This document shows positions 1-9,034 of a stretch of DNA of 64,000 nucleotides, piece after piece. Both the position numbers and the translations under genes were made by a program. The notes beneath the pieces are model-generated. The model was given only the letters and a program-made list of their open reading frames with translations, made no database searches and had not been told where the DNA came from. Within the stretch, counting starts at the first letter, position 1; the number at the start of each line of letters is the position of its first letter. Source of the DNA: CAZCAC01 sp964496575 (lineage in GTDB: Bacteria > Planctomycetota > UBA1135 > GCA-002686595); assembly GCA_964496575.1 (NCBI GenBank), contig CAZCAC010000011.1:39944-103943 (forward strand). The letters run 5' to 3'.

Positions 1-433
1 GCACGTCCTGGGAGGTCTTGATCTCGCCGTCGGTGCCGCTGCCGAAGGTGACCGTGCCGAGGCTGTTGACGTACTTGCCGAACTCCAGGTAGCGACCCTG
101 GTTGAACGCCCACCAGATCTGCCAGGCGGTCGGTTCGTTCTGCTCCGCGAGGGCGGCGCGGGTCGTCGGGGAGAGGGGACTGTTCGGCCGGAGCCCTGGG
201 CTGTTGGGGCCGGGTGTACCCGGAGCGGCAGGGCCGTAGCCACCGCCTCCGCCCCCGCTGGGGCCGGGCATACCACCACCACCACCGCCGCCGGCAGGAG
301 GAGGACCTGGATAGGACGGGGCCGTCCCGCCCGGAGGAGGACATCAGCCAGCCTTCAAGACCGCGACGGCGATCTCCGGCAGGATCATGAATCCGATCAG
401 GCAGATGATGCTTCGGGTCAGCAGAGCACGCAT
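1..433 (-). CDS. Secreted Pro/Gly-rich protein, N-terminal part with in-frame UGA (partial)
   Basis: The reading frame starts at ATG 433-431 behind a good ribosome site (GGAGAG, 443-448). It encodes a hydrophobic signal-like segment, MRALLTRSIICLIGFMILPE and nine more residues. Codon 30 (346-344) is UGA. The same frame then stays open to the left edge for about 114 codons: a Pro/Gly-rich linker, then a segment containing WQIWWAFNQGRYLEF near residue 104. From memory, a WW-F-N motif after a Gly/Pro-rich leader occurs in secreted HEAT-repeat proteins of planctomycetes, so that is the tentative family. Because the frame is the same on both sides, the UGA may be a nonsense mutation, a sequencing error, or a recoded codon; a simple frameshift does not explain it. 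The gene continues beyond the window. Confidence 0.5.
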
Positions 434-552
434 GGGTCAGCTCTCCATTTCCAGGGTTGCGCCAGGGGTCGGGAGGACTCCTCGGTCGACCGCAAATCGT
501 AGTCCACCGCCCTCCTAAAACATATACGTCTGGTCGGCATTCGGGTTGCCGT

Positions 553-576
553 GGAAAGGGTTTTCCAGGCCTTTCC
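553..576 (-). terminator. Possible terminator hairpin (GGAAAGG...CCTTTCC)
   Basis: GGAAAGG at 553-559 can pair with CCTTTCC at 570-576. An alternative pairing is TGGAAA (552-557) with TTTCCA (562-567). It lies 140 nt past the stop of the minus-strand gene ending at 718. There is no clear U tract. The core GGAAAGGGTTTTCC recurs almost exactly at 7921-7933, downstream of the carboxylase operon, which supports a terminator role. Confidence 0.35.
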
Positions 577-717
577 GGCCCCTTCGGTGCCAGAGTCGGT
601 CCGGCTCGCCACAGGTTTCCTTACACGATCGAGCGCTCCCGATACCACGGGGCGCACGACCGTTCGAAACCGGTCAGGGTCAGTGCGAAAGCGCTCGATC
701 CGGGCCTTTCCGGAGAA

Positions 718-3700
718 TCAGTCCTTGAAGCGCAGGGTCTGCTTGCGCTCCTTGCGGCCGGTCAAGGCGATCCGCTTCGCGACGGTCTTGCCCCCCCGCG
801 ACGCCTCGATCCGGTAGCGCCCCGGCGGGAGGGGACCGAAGCGTCTCTCGCTGGTCGAGAAGCCGTGTTCCCGCAGGAGGTCGGTCAGCCCGTCGAGGGA
901 GATCATGCGCTGGACCTCGTGGCCTCGATCGTCGAGGATGCGGACGTCCGCCTGCACGCCCTGACCGTCGCCGTCGAGCAGGCGGATCCAGAGGAACGTA
1001 CTCTCCTCGAGACGCAGCGTGACCTCGCCGGACCTGCTGCCCGCGGCGACCTCGAGCGGCGCGCTCCACGCCGAAGCGAGGTCGTTCAGGTGTGCGCTGA
1101 AGGAGTACGTGCCCGCCGCGAGTCCGTCGTACTCGCACCGGCCCGCGTCGTCGGTCTGGGCCACGGCGATATCCTCGAACAGGTCTCCACGCGCGTCGCG
1201 GACGAAGACGGTCGCGTCCACCACGGGCCGGTCCCTCTCATCGAGCACGAGCACCGCCACCTTCGCCGCGGGGTCCAGCTCGAGGTCGAGGTTCTCGACC
1301 CACTCCTTCTCGCCCAGGCTGACGCGGTGGAGCGTTCGCCCGAACGTGGCCCGCGCGCGATTCCCGGCGAACAGTCCGGCGGTCTCCATTCCGCCCACGG
1401 CGAGGAGGTAGTCGCCGGGCGCCAGGCCGTCGAGGTCGTAGCGCCCGTCGGGACCGGTGAGGTCCTCGCTGGTCCGGTGGCTCTCGAAGCGAGCGCTCGG
1501 GAGCGCTCCCCGCGGCATCAAGGTGACGCGAGCACGCGCCGCCGGGCGCCGGTCGGGGCCGAGGACGAGTCCGCTGATCCGAGCGCTGGGGAGCTCGAGC
1601 TCGATGTCGTGTTCACCGGTCGCGGGGATCTCCACCGGAAACTCCAGCGAGGCCTGCCGCCCGACGCCGCCGAGCCGTCGCGTCACCGTCACCACGTAGC
1701 TTCCGCCGCCGTCGATGGTCGTCGAGAAACGGCCCTCGCGATCGCTGCTGGTGCGTCGGAGTCGCTGGATGACTCCCTCGCCCTCGCGCACGAGGGCCAC
1801 CACGGCGTCGCTCACGGGCTCGCCGGCCTGGAGCAGCCGCCCGGTGATCCGCACCGGGTTCTCGGGGGGCGCGCCGAAGACCACGTGAACCGACTCGCCC
1901 TCGACGATCTCGACCAGCTCGATCTTGATCTCGTCGAGCACCTCGTTGCGGCGGTTCCCGGTGACCAGCTCCTCCATGCGGTCCTGGGTCGGCATGACCA
2001 GGACCTGCCAGGTGCCCGGGTCGAGATGCTCGGAGCGGAAGCTCCCCGCCTCGTCGCTCTGCGTGTGCACGATCTCGAAGTTTGAGGTGGAGACCAGCTG
2101 CACCATCGCCTCGGAGACCGGCCGACCTCCCGGACCGAAGATCTCGCCGGAGAGGGTCCCCCCTGCGCGGACGAAGAGCTCGACCTCGGTCGCGGCTTCT
2201 CCGGGCTCCAGCTCGACCATCGCCGCCGGGCCGCGCGTGAAGCCCTCGGCGCGGGCGTACAGCTGGACCTCGCCGGGGGTCAGCCCGCCGAGCTCGAAGC
2301 GGCCGTCCTCGCGGGAGGTCGTGGTGGGGCGGGGGGGGCCGCCGGACGCGTCGGCCATCCACTCCGGGCCCCCCTCGTCGGCGCGGATCACGGCGCCTCC
2401 GATGGGGGAGCCGTCGACCGTGAGCACGGTCCCCGTCACCGTCGCGGCCGGAGCCAGGCGGAACTCGATCTCCGATTCCTGCTCGGACGGCAGGTCGAGT
2501 CGGAAGGGTCCCGAGGCGCCGAAGTCGTCGGCGATCGCGTAGAGGTCCCAGAGACCTTCCTCGAGGCCGCCGAGCACGAAGTTCCCCTCCTCGTCCGCGA
2601 AGTCGTGAATGCGCTGATCGCGAGCCATCGGACCGATCCCGGTCTGCATCAGCTGCACGGAGTGGAGCCGGAACTCCCGCACCGGCTCACCGGCGAGGTC
2701 GATCACCCTTCCGCGCACCGGCACGTGCGCCGCCAGGGTCAGTCGCAGGTCCAGCTTCCCGGCCGGGACGTCTTCGAGGCGCGCCGACCAGCGGAGGCCG
2801 CGGTCGTCGAGCCCCTTCGGGTCGCCCTCGGACCCGGGGTCGACCCGGGCCGTGACGCAGAAGGGCCCGCTCCCCAGGCCGACCACCTCGAAGCGCCCCT
2901 CGTCGTCGGTGTGCGCGCTGCCCCGCGCGCCGCGGTTGGCCCCGAGGCGCCGCGTGATTCCACCGAAGCGATTGGCGGTATCGAACTCGACCAGGACCTG
3001 CCGATCGACGGCCGGTCGGCCGTCGGGCCAGAGCAGCGCGCCGGCGATCGTGCCGCCGCGCTCGAGGGTGATCACCAATCCGGTCTCGCGTCTCCCCTCA
3101 CGCGCCGTCACGTGGTGTACGGAGGACTGGAGCAGCCCCTCGTGGTCCGCCCGGAGGGCGAGCGAGCGTGCGGGCAGGTGCTCGAGCAGGAAGGAGCCGT
3201 TCACGCCAGTCCGGACCTCCCGCTCCCCCCAGTCGGACCGTCCCATCGGAGCCGAGACGACCGCCGCCACCGACGCGCCCGCGATTCCCTCGCCCGCCTC
3301 GTCGACGACCCGGCCCGCGACCGAGGCCCCCTCGCCGAGGGAGAGCTCCAGCTCGGTCTCCCGGCCCACCTCGAGCCCTTCCAGGTCGAGGCTGAGGCCG
3401 GCCAGGTGCTCGGGGCGAAGCTGGAGCTCGTACAGCGCGGGCAGCGGGATCGCCCGGAACTCGAAGGTGCCGTCGGAGGTCGTCTCGGTGGTCCGCACGG
3501 TGCGGCCGCGACCGACGATGCCCCGCTGGACCGAGGAGAGCCGCACCTCGATCCCCGCCAGCGACTTCGCCGTCGACGCCGAGCTCCCGGTGGCCGTGAC
3601 CCGCCCGCGCAGGGCGGCGCCGCACTGGGGGTGGAGCGTGGGCTCGGGAGAATCCTCCGCCCCGACCCGGACCAGGCGGGGGCCCTCCATGAACAGGAAA

Positions 3701-4134
3701 CGCCCCCTGGCCTCGAGGTGGGCCCGCCCCATCCCCCCCGGGAGGTCGAGGGTGAACGTCCCGTCGGCCTCCACCTCCACCGGGCCGACGAACGGGAGCT
3801 CGACCCGCCCTTCCTGCGCCTCCTCGGCTCGCCGCAGGGCCTCGTCCAGGGACGACGGCCGCGCCAGCGCGTAGACCACCAGGGCGTCCTCCTCCGAGCA
3901 GGCGCCGGGGAGCACGACGCGCCCGCGCAGCTGCCTGGCGGCCGGCTCGGAGACCCGCGCCGCGTCGGGGTCCAGCTCCTGGCCGCCCGGTGCGGGTACA
4001 CCCTCCACGGCGCCCTCCGCGGCCGTCAATCCGAGCTCCGGGGGAGCCTCCCCCCGGTTGACCCACACGTACCCCAGACCCCCGAGGGTGAGGAGTCCCA
4101 GGAGGGTTGCGAGAACGACGAGCTTCGGTTTCAT
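718..4134 (-). CDS. Membrane-anchored multi-domain protein with carboxypeptidase-regulatory-like (Ig-fold) repeats
   Basis: This 1138-residue protein begins with a short basic N-terminus and one hydrophobic segment (residues about 5-26, ending in YVWVNRG), so it is probably anchored in the inner membrane with the rest outside the cytoplasm. The remainder is about ten tandem beta-sandwich units of roughly 90-100 residues. Each has the carboxypeptidase-D regulatory-like pattern: a strand such as ISGLVLGPDRRP, then 'A.V.L', then 'T(D/G)..GR(F/Y)...GL.PG.Y'. Such repeats are usually structural or adhesive. No catalytic motif is visible. It is transcribed away from the carboxylase operon, and the genes diverge from 4135-4289. 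The start was chosen because the hydrophobic anchor follows it directly and AGG lies just upstream. Confidence 0.85.
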   Translation of the reverse strand: MKPKLVVLATLLGLLTLGGLGYVWVNRGEAPPELGLTAAEGAVEGVPAPGGQELDPDAARVSEPAARQLRGRVVLPGACSEEDALVVYALARPSSLDEALRRAEEAQEGRVELPFVGPVEVEADGTFTLDLPGGMGRAHLEARGRFLFMEGPRLVRVGAEDSPEPTLHPQCGAALRGRVTATGSSASTAKSLAGIEVRLSSVQRGIVGRGRTVRTTETTSDGTFEFRAIPLPALYELQLRPEHLAGLSLDLEGLEVGRETELELSLGEGASVAGRVVDEAGEGIAGASVAAVVSAPMGRSDWGEREVRTGVNGSFLLEHLPARSLALRADHEGLLQSSVHHVTAREGRRETGLVITLERGGTIAGALLWPDGRPAVDRQVLVEFDTANRFGGITRRLGANRGARGSAHTDDEGRFEVVGLGSGPFCVTARVDPGSEGDPKGLDDRGLRWSARLEDVPAGKLDLRLTLAAHVPVRGRVIDLAGEPVREFRLHSVQLMQTGIGPMARDQRIHDFADEEGNFVLGGLEEGLWDLYAIADDFGASGPFRLDLPSEQESEIEFRLAPAATVTGTVLTVDGSPIGGAVIRADEGGPEWMADASGGPPRPTTTSREDGRFELGGLTPGEVQLYARAEGFTRGPAAMVELEPGEAATEVELFVRAGGTLSGEIFGPGGRPVSEAMVQLVSTSNFEIVHTQSDEAGSFRSEHLDPGTWQVLVMPTQDRMEELVTGNRRNEVLDEIKIELVEIVEGESVHVVFGAPPENPVRITGRLLQAGEPVSDAVVALVREGEGVIQRLRRTSSDREGRFSTTIDGGGSYVVTVTRRLGGVGRQASLEFPVEIPATGEHDIELELPSARISGLVLGPDRRPAARARVTLMPRGALPSARFESHRTSEDLTGPDGRYDLDGLAPGDYLLAVGGMETAGLFAGNRARATFGRTLHRVSLGEKEWVENLDLELDPAAKVAVLVLDERDRPVVDATVFVRDARGDLFEDIAVAQTDDAGRCEYDGLAAGTYSFSAHLNDLASAWSAPLEVAAGSRSGEVTLRLEESTFLWIRLLDGDGQGVQADVRILDDRGHEVQRMISLDGLTDLLREHGFSTSERRFGPLPPGRYRIEASRGGKTVAKRIALTGRKERKQTLRFKD

Positions 4135-4289
4135 CCTGGATGTTCGGCGGCTTGGATACGGCGGAAGGAGTTCTACGGGTCACCAGCAGGGATATTGCCG
4201 AGCCCCGGGGGGGGGCAGCACGTCGCCGGCGCTAGAATCTTGCCCCGCTTCGGGCGTGTTCCCTCCCAATCCACCCCCATCCCCGACCC

Positions 4290-5840
4290 ATGACTCCCCA
4301 GACCCCCCTCGAACGCCTCCAGGAGATGCGCGAGGCCTCGCTGCTCGGCGGCGGCGAGAAGCGCATCGCGGCCCAGCACAAGAAGGGCAAGCTGACCGCC
4401 CGCGAACGGATCGACCTGCTCGTCGACGAGGGCTCCTTCGTCGAGCTCGACCGCTTCGTCACCCACCGCTGCCACGACTTCGGCATGGAGGAGCAGAAGA
4501 TCCTGGGGGACGGCGTGGTCACCGGCCACGCCCGGATCGAGGGGCGTCCGGTCTACCTCTTCAGCCAGGACTTCACCGTCTTCGGCGGGTCCCTCTCCGA
4601 GTCCCACGCCGAGAAGATCTGCAAGGTGATGGACCTGGCGGTCAAGGTTGGCGTGCCGGTGATCGGCCTCAACGACTCCGGCGGCGCGCGGATCCAGGAG
4701 GGGGTCAAGAGCCTCGGCGGCTACGCCGAGATCTTCTGGCGCAACACGCGCACCTCGGGGGTGGTCCCGCAGATCTCCGCGATCGTGGGCCCCTGCGCGG
4801 GTGGCGCGGTCTACAGCCCGGCGATCACCGACTTCATCTGCATGGTCGAGGGCACCTCGTACATGCACATCACCGGTCCCGACGTGGTCCGGACGGTGAC
4901 GCACGAGGAGGTGACCAGCGAGGACCTCGGCGGCGCGGTGGTGCACGCCTCGAGGTCGGGGGTGGCGCACTTCACCTCGCCGGACGGGCGCGCACAGATG
5001 ACGCTCCTGCGGAAGCTGCTCTCGTACCTGCCGCTCAACAACGCCGAGTCGCCGCCCTTCGTGCCCACCGACGATCCGCCCGACCGCTGCGAGACCGAGC
5101 TGGATACGATCGCGCCCGCGGACCCGATCAAGCCGTACGACATGAAGGGCGTGATCGAGCGGGTGGTCGACCACGAGAGCTTCCTCGAGGTCCACGAGGC
5201 CTACGCCCGCAACATCATCGTCGGCTTCGCGCGCCTGGGCGGCCACGTGGTCGGCGTCGTGGCCAACCAGCCCGCGGTGCTCGCGGGTTGCCTGGACATC
5301 GACGCGTCGAAGAAGGGCGCCCGCTTCATCCGCTTCTGCGACGCCTTCAACATCCCGCTGGTCACCTTCGAGGACGTGCCCGGCTTCCTGCCGGGGACCG
5401 ACCAGGAGCACGGCGGGATCATCGTGCACGGCGCCAAGCTGCTCTACGCGTTCTGCGAGGCGACGGTGCCGAAGCTGACCGTGATCACCCGCAAGGCGTA
5501 CGGCGGCGCGTACGACGTGATGGCGTCGAAGCACATTCGCGCCGACGTCAACATCGCGTGGCCCGGTTCGATGATCGCGGTGATGGGGGCCGCGGGAGCG
5601 ACCAAGATCCTCTACCGCCGCGAGATCGCCGCGGCCGACGACCCGGCCACCTTCGAGGCGGAGAAGACGGCGGAGTACGAGGAGACCTTCAACAATCCGT
5701 ACATGGCCGCCGCGCGCGGCTACATCGACGACGTGATCGAGGCCTCGCAGACGCGTCCGTACCTGATTCGCTCCCTCGAGCTCCTGCAGACCAAGCACGA
5801 GGACAAGCCGGTGCGCAAGCACGGCAACATCCCGCTGTAG
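4290..5840 (+). CDS. pccB: Propionyl-CoA carboxylase, carboxyltransferase (beta) subunit
   Basis: This 516-residue protein has the full length and layout of the acyl-CoA carboxylase beta subunit. An N-terminal carboxyltransferase half (QDFTVFGGSLSESHAEKI, then GPCAGGAVYSPAI) is followed by a C-terminal half (FEDVPGFLPGTDQEHGGII, then AYGGAYDVMASKHI). It transfers the carboxyl group from carboxybiotin to propionyl-CoA, giving methylmalonyl-CoA. Substrate choice among acyl-CoAs cannot be proved from sequence, but the overall pattern and the adjacent separate biotin carboxylase and biotin carrier genes fit propionyl-CoA carboxylase. There is no strong ribosome site before the ATG. A TAGAAT box at 4233-4238 is a possible -10 element. 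It is the first gene of a three-gene operon. Confidence 0.93.
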   Translation: MTPQTPLERLQEMREASLLGGGEKRIAAQHKKGKLTARERIDLLVDEGSFVELDRFVTHRCHDFGMEEQKILGDGVVTGHARIEGRPVYLFSQDFTVFGGSLSESHAEKICKVMDLAVKVGVPVIGLNDSGGARIQEGVKSLGGYAEIFWRNTRTSGVVPQISAIVGPCAGGAVYSPAITDFICMVEGTSYMHITGPDVVRTVTHEEVTSEDLGGAVVHASRSGVAHFTSPDGRAQMTLLRKLLSYLPLNNAESPPFVPTDDPPDRCETELDTIAPADPIKPYDMKGVIERVVDHESFLEVHEAYARNIIVGFARLGGHVVGVVANQPAVLAGCLDIDASKKGARFIRFCDAFNIPLVTFEDVPGFLPGTDQEHGGIIVHGAKLLYAFCEATVPKLTVITRKAYGGAYDVMASKHIRADVNIAWPGSMIAVMGAAGATKILYRREIAAADDPATFEAEKTAEYEETFNNPYMAAARGYIDDVIEASQTRPYLIRSLELLQTKHEDKPVRKHGNIPL

Positions 5841-5856
5841 GGAAGGAGGCACAGGC

Positions 5857-7374
5857 GTGTTCAAGAGAATCCTGATCGCGAACCGCGGCGAGATCGCGCT
5901 GCGGGTCATCCGCACCGCCCGGGAGATGGGCATCGAGTGCGTCACCGTCCACTCCGACTTCGACCGCCGCGCGATGCACACGCGGATGGGGCACGTCGCG
6001 GTGCCGCTCGGAGGGAACCTGCCGGGTGAGAGCTACCTGGTGATGGAGAAGATCCTCGACGCGGCGAAGAAGACCGGCGCCGAGGCGATCCACCCCGGCT
6101 ACGGCTTCCTCTCGGAGAACTCGACCTTCGCGCAAGCGGTGACCGACGCCGGCCTCGCGTGGATCGGGCCGCCGCCGAACGCCATCGAGGTGATGGGGGA
6201 CAAGATCGAGAGTCGTCGCGCGATGCAGGCGGCGGACGTCCCCGTGGTCCCGGGCAACGCCGATCCGGCGGAGGACGCGGGCGTGGCGGAGCAGATCGCC
6301 CGCGAAGTCGGGCTGCCGATCGCTCTCAAGGCCGCGGCCGGTGGCGGGGGCAAGGGGATCCGCGTGGTGCGCGAATTCGCCGACATCGAGAGCGCCTTCC
6401 GCACCGCGTCGGGGGAAGCGACCAGTGCTTTCGGTGACGGCCGGCTGTACGTCGAGCGCTACCTCGACGAGCCGCGCCACATCGAGGTGCAGGTGATGTT
6501 CGACACCCACGGGAACGGCATCCACCTCGGCGAGCGCGAGTGCTCGATCCAGCGGCGGCACCAGAAGCTGCTCGAGGAGTGCCCGGGTCCGATCGTCACC
6601 GAGGAGCTGCGGCAGCGGATGGGCGAGATCGCGGTACGCGCCGGCCGGGCGGTGAACTACCTCGGCGCGGGGACGGTCGAGTTCCTCTACTCGAAGGGGA
6701 ACTTCTTCTTCCTCGAGATGAACACGCGCCTGCAGGTCGAGCACCCGATCACCGAGATGGTCACCGGGATCGACCTGGTGCGCGAGCAGCTCCTGGTCGC
6801 GGCGGGCGAACCGCTGTCGATCGCGCAGTCCGACATCGAGATGCGGGGCCACGCGATCGAGGTGCGGATCAACGCCGAGGACGTCACCGCGGGATTCCTG
6901 CCGTCGACGGGCACGGTGAAGAACCTGCGCTTGCCCGGCGGGCCCTGGGTGCGGGTCGACTCCTGCCTCTACCGCGGCATGGAGGTCGGGCTGAACTACG
7001 ACCCGATGCTGGCCAAGATCGTTGTCTGGGGGCCCGATCGGCTGACCGCGATCGCCCGGATGAAGCGCGCCCTGGAGGAGCTAAACGTCGGCGGGGTCAA
7101 GACCAGCGCGCCCGCGGCGCTGAAAGTGCTCGAGGAGGAGGACTTCTGCGCCGGGGACTACAACACCCACTTCCTGGAGGGCCTCGATCTCTCCCCGCCA
7201 CCGGGGCAGCTCGAGGAGCTGGTCGCGGCGATCGCCGCCGTGCACCGGCGGCACCAGGCCCGGCGCCGGGTCCTCTCGCCCGCCGCCAGCGCCCGGGAGG
7301 GATGGCTGTCGCGCAGCCGCCAGGCCTGGAGCGACCACACCCGCCGCAGCACCCGACACGGAGGAGTCCTGTGA
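5857..7374 (+). CDS. accC: Biotin carboxylase subunit of acyl-CoA carboxylase
   Basis: The 505-residue protein has the three parts of biotin carboxylases: the N-terminal domain opening MFKRILIANRGEIALRVIRT, an ATP-grasp domain with the glycine-rich loop KAAAGGGGKGIRVV, and the biotin/bicarbonate site motifs ECSIQRRHQKLLEE and EMNTRLQVEHPITE. It carboxylates the carrier biotin using ATP and bicarbonate. The start is GTG, preceded by GGAAGGAGG with good spacing, 16 nt after the beta subunit stop. It lacks the C-terminal biotinyl domain found in fused alpha subunits; that domain is supplied by the next gene, which overlaps its stop codon. Confidence 0.94.
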   Translation: MFKRILIANRGEIALRVIRTAREMGIECVTVHSDFDRRAMHTRMGHVAVPLGGNLPGESYLVMEKILDAAKKTGAEAIHPGYGFLSENSTFAQAVTDAGLAWIGPPPNAIEVMGDKIESRRAMQAADVPVVPGNADPAEDAGVAEQIAREVGLPIALKAAAGGGGKGIRVVREFADIESAFRTASGEATSAFGDGRLYVERYLDEPRHIEVQVMFDTHGNGIHLGERECSIQRRHQKLLEECPGPIVTEELRQRMGEIAVRAGRAVNYLGAGTVEFLYSKGNFFFLEMNTRLQVEHPITEMVTGIDLVREQLLVAAGEPLSIAQSDIEMRGHAIEVRINAEDVTAGFLPSTGTVKNLRLPGGPWVRVDSCLYRGMEVGLNYDPMLAKIVVWGPDRLTAIARMKRALEELNVGGVKTSAPAALKVLEEEDFCAGDYNTHFLEGLDLSPPPGQLEELVAAIAAVHRRHQARRRVLSPAASAREGWLSRSRQAWSDHTRRSTRHGGVL

Positions 7375-7883
7375 AGTACTTCGCCGAAGTGAACGGGCGG
7401 GAACGCGAGGTCGAGGTGGTCGAGCGGCTCGGCGTGCTCTCGGTGACCGTCGACGGGAAGCCGGTGGACCTCGACTACGAGAACGTCGACGGCCTCGGCC
7501 AGATCCTGGCCCTCTCGAATGGGGATTCCTATGGGGTTTCGATCGAGGGGGAGGAGACGGAGATGGCGATCACCATCGCGGGGCACATGTACTCGGTCCG
7601 GATCGAGGACGAGCGGGAGCGGGCCGCGCTGGCCGCCGAGCGGGCGGCGGGCAAGGCCGGGGGCGTGATCAAGAGCGTCATGCCCGGCGTGGTGGTCGAG
7701 CTCCTGGTGGCCGAGGGGGACGCGGTCGAGCGCGGCCAGCCGCTCCTGATCCTGGAGGCGATGAAGATGCAGAACGAGATCGAGGCCTCCGCTGACGGGG
7801 TGGTGGCGGCGATCTCGGTGAGCCAGGGGCAGGCGGTCGGCGCCGGGGAGACGCTGGCGCGGATCGACGTCCCCGAGGGGTGA
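7371..7883 (+). CDS. Biotin carrier protein of acyl-CoA carboxylase
   Basis: This 170-residue protein starts with GTG at 7371, whose last bases form the TGA stop of the biotin carboxylase gene, so the two are translationally coupled. GGAGGAG at 7361-7367 is the ribosome site. Residues 1-90 resemble the BT/linker region of propionyl-CoA carboxylase alpha subunits. Residues about 97-168 are a biotinyl-lipoyl domain with the motif ILEAMKMQNEIEA, so Lys132 should carry biotin. Together with the two preceding genes it completes a three-component carboxylase, a split form of the usual fused alpha subunit. It is followed by a hairpin and a structured intergenic region. Confidence 0.92.
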   Translation: MKYFAEVNGREREVEVVERLGVLSVTVDGKPVDLDYENVDGLGQILALSNGDSYGVSIEGEETEMAITIAGHMYSVRIEDERERAALAAERAAGKAGGVIKSVMPGVVVELLVAEGDAVERGQPLLILEAMKMQNEIEASADGVVAAISVSQGQAVGAGETLARIDVPEG

Positions 7884-7889
7884 TCGGTG

Positions 7890-7903
7890 GCCCCTGGAGG
7901 GGC
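7890..7903 (+). terminator. Short GC hairpin after the carboxylase operon
   Basis: GCCCC (7890-7894), loop TGGA, GGGGC (7899-7903), starting 7 nt after the stop of the carrier gene. The recurring GGAAGGGTTTTCC sequence at 7921-7933 can also fold. There is no clean U tract, so termination is inferred. Confidence 0.35.
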
Positions 7904-7990
7904 TGGGCCCGCCCCCCCCGGAAGGGTTTTCCCGGCTCGCTCCGATCGGAGTGGGACGCTTGGAAAAAAAAACAGTCGACGACGTTCGGT

Positions 7991-8122
7991 GGGGTGTTTA
8001 CCCCGGCTCAGCGTCGTGCAGCTGAGAGCTGCGCTGGGGATCCGACTTCACACCCGCTGGCTTGCTAGTGGGTGTGAGTCTTTAAGTCCCGAGGGTTCCC
8101 GGGTCTTCGAACCCGAGGATCC
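7991..8122 (+). other. Structured intergenic region: four consecutive hairpins
   Basis: Four inverted repeats lie in a row between the carboxylase operon and dapD. The first is GGGGT/ACCCC (7991-8004, loop GTTT). The second is GCAGCT/AGCTGC (8018-8032, loop GAG). The third is a 14-bp stem, GACT-CACACCC-GCT with AGTGGGTGTGAGTC (8044-8080), with one bulged T, one G-U pair and an 8-nt loop, followed by TTTAA like a weak intrinsic terminator. The fourth is CGGGT/ACCCG (8100-8115), extended by GGTTCC and GGATCC. There is no plausible ORF and no tRNA cloverleaf. It could be terminators, a leader controlling dapD, or a small RNA. Confidence 0.45.
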
Positions 8123-8173
8123 TGGGGGCCGGGGCTCCGGTGGGGGGCCCGTGGGGCGTAGACTCCTCCCGCG

Positions 8174-8986
8174 ATGATGGATCACCACCCCGGCGAGCTC
8201 AGCGGTGTCCCCCTCCTGGAAGCCCTCGAGAGCGGTCGACTGCGGGTGGCCGAGCGCTCCGAGGACGGTGACTGGAGGGTCCACGCCTGGGTCAAGGAGG
8301 CGATCCTGGAGCTCTTTCGCCGCTCCGAGGTGGTGCCGATGGGCAACGAGCTCGCCGAGCCGCTCCCCGGCGCCGGAGCCCCCGCCTTCCGGGACAAGCG
8401 GCCGCTCCGGGTCCGGAGAGGCGGGGAGCTGGAAGGGGTGCGGCTGGTCCCCGGGGGCAGCTCCGTCCGCCGCGGGGCCTTTCTCGCGGAGGGGGTGGTC
8501 TGCATGCCCCCGATGTACGTCAACGTCGGCGCCTGGGTCGGACCCGGGACGATGATCGACAGCCACGCCCTGATCGGCTCCTGCGCCCAGGTGGGTGCAC
8601 ACGTGCACGTCTCGGCGGCCGCGCAGATCGGCGGGGTGCTGGAGCCGCCCGGGGCCCGGCCGGTGATCGTCGAGGACGGTGCCTTCGTGGGGGGGAACTG
8701 CGGGATCTACGAGGGCGTCCTGCTGCGGGAGCGAGTGGTCCTGGCCGCCGGGGTGGTCCTGACCGCGACCACCCGCCTCTTCGATCTCGCCGAGGAGCGG
8801 GAGCTCGGCGGGACCAGGCTGAGCCCCCTCGAGGTTCCGGCGGGAGCGGTGGTGGTCCCCGGCGTCCGGCCGGTGACCGGGGAGTGGGGCCGGGAGCGGG
8901 GCCTGGCGGCCGCTTGCGCCCTGATCGTGAAGTACCGCGACGAGCGGACCGACGCGGTCACGGCGCTGGAGGGGGCGTTGCGGTAG
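8174..8986 (+). CDS. dapD: 2,3,4,5-tetrahydropyridine-2,6-dicarboxylate N-succinyltransferase
   Basis: The 270-residue protein fits DapD, the succinyl-CoA:tetrahydrodipicolinate succinyltransferase of lysine and meso-diaminopimelate synthesis. After an N-terminal helical part it has a left-handed beta-helix from about residue 95, with family hallmarks VPGGSSVRRGAFLAEGVV (here LVPGG), NVGAWVGPGTMIDSHALIGS, CAQVGAHVHVSAAAQIGGVL and EDGAFVGGNCGIYEGV. It is usually a homotrimer. It stands alone here; the gene before it is a carboxylase subunit and the gene after it converges. A TAGACT box at 8158-8163 lies only about 10 nt upstream of the ATG, so a very short leader is possible. Confidence in function is high. 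Confidence 0.9.
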   Translation: MMDHHPGELSGVPLLEALESGRLRVAERSEDGDWRVHAWVKEAILELFRRSEVVPMGNELAEPLPGAGAPAFRDKRPLRVRRGGELEGVRLVPGGSSVRRGAFLAEGVVCMPPMYVNVGAWVGPGTMIDSHALIGSCAQVGAHVHVSAAAQIGGVLEPPGARPVIVEDGAFVGGNCGIYEGVLLRERVVLAAGVVLTATTRLFDLAEERELGGTRLSPLEVPAGAVVVPGVRPVTGEWGRERGLAAACALIVKYRDERTDAVTALEGALR

Positions 8987-9006
8987 CGGGCCGGGCTCCC
9001 AACAAC

Positions 9007-9034
9007 CGAGCGGGCAGCCAGGGCCACCCGCTCG
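9007..9034. terminator. Hairpin between convergent genes
   Basis: CGAGCGGG (9007-9014) pairs perfectly with CCCGCTCG (9027-9034) across a 12-nt loop. It lies between the stop of dapD (8986) and the stop of the converging gene (9108), so it may serve both. On the plus strand it is followed by CGTCTCTCTT, a weak pyrimidine run. Confidence 0.45.

Noticed and set aside
457..2085. Long plus-strand ORF opposite the Ig-like repeat protein
   Set aside because: It mirrors the codon pattern of the real minus-strand gene, has no domain, and typifies the shadow frames seen opposite most genes here.
8044..8122. Possible tRNA, because of a TTCGAACCCG stretch near 8107
   Set aside because: No acceptor stem or D and anticodon arms can be placed, and the loop is not a standard T loop.
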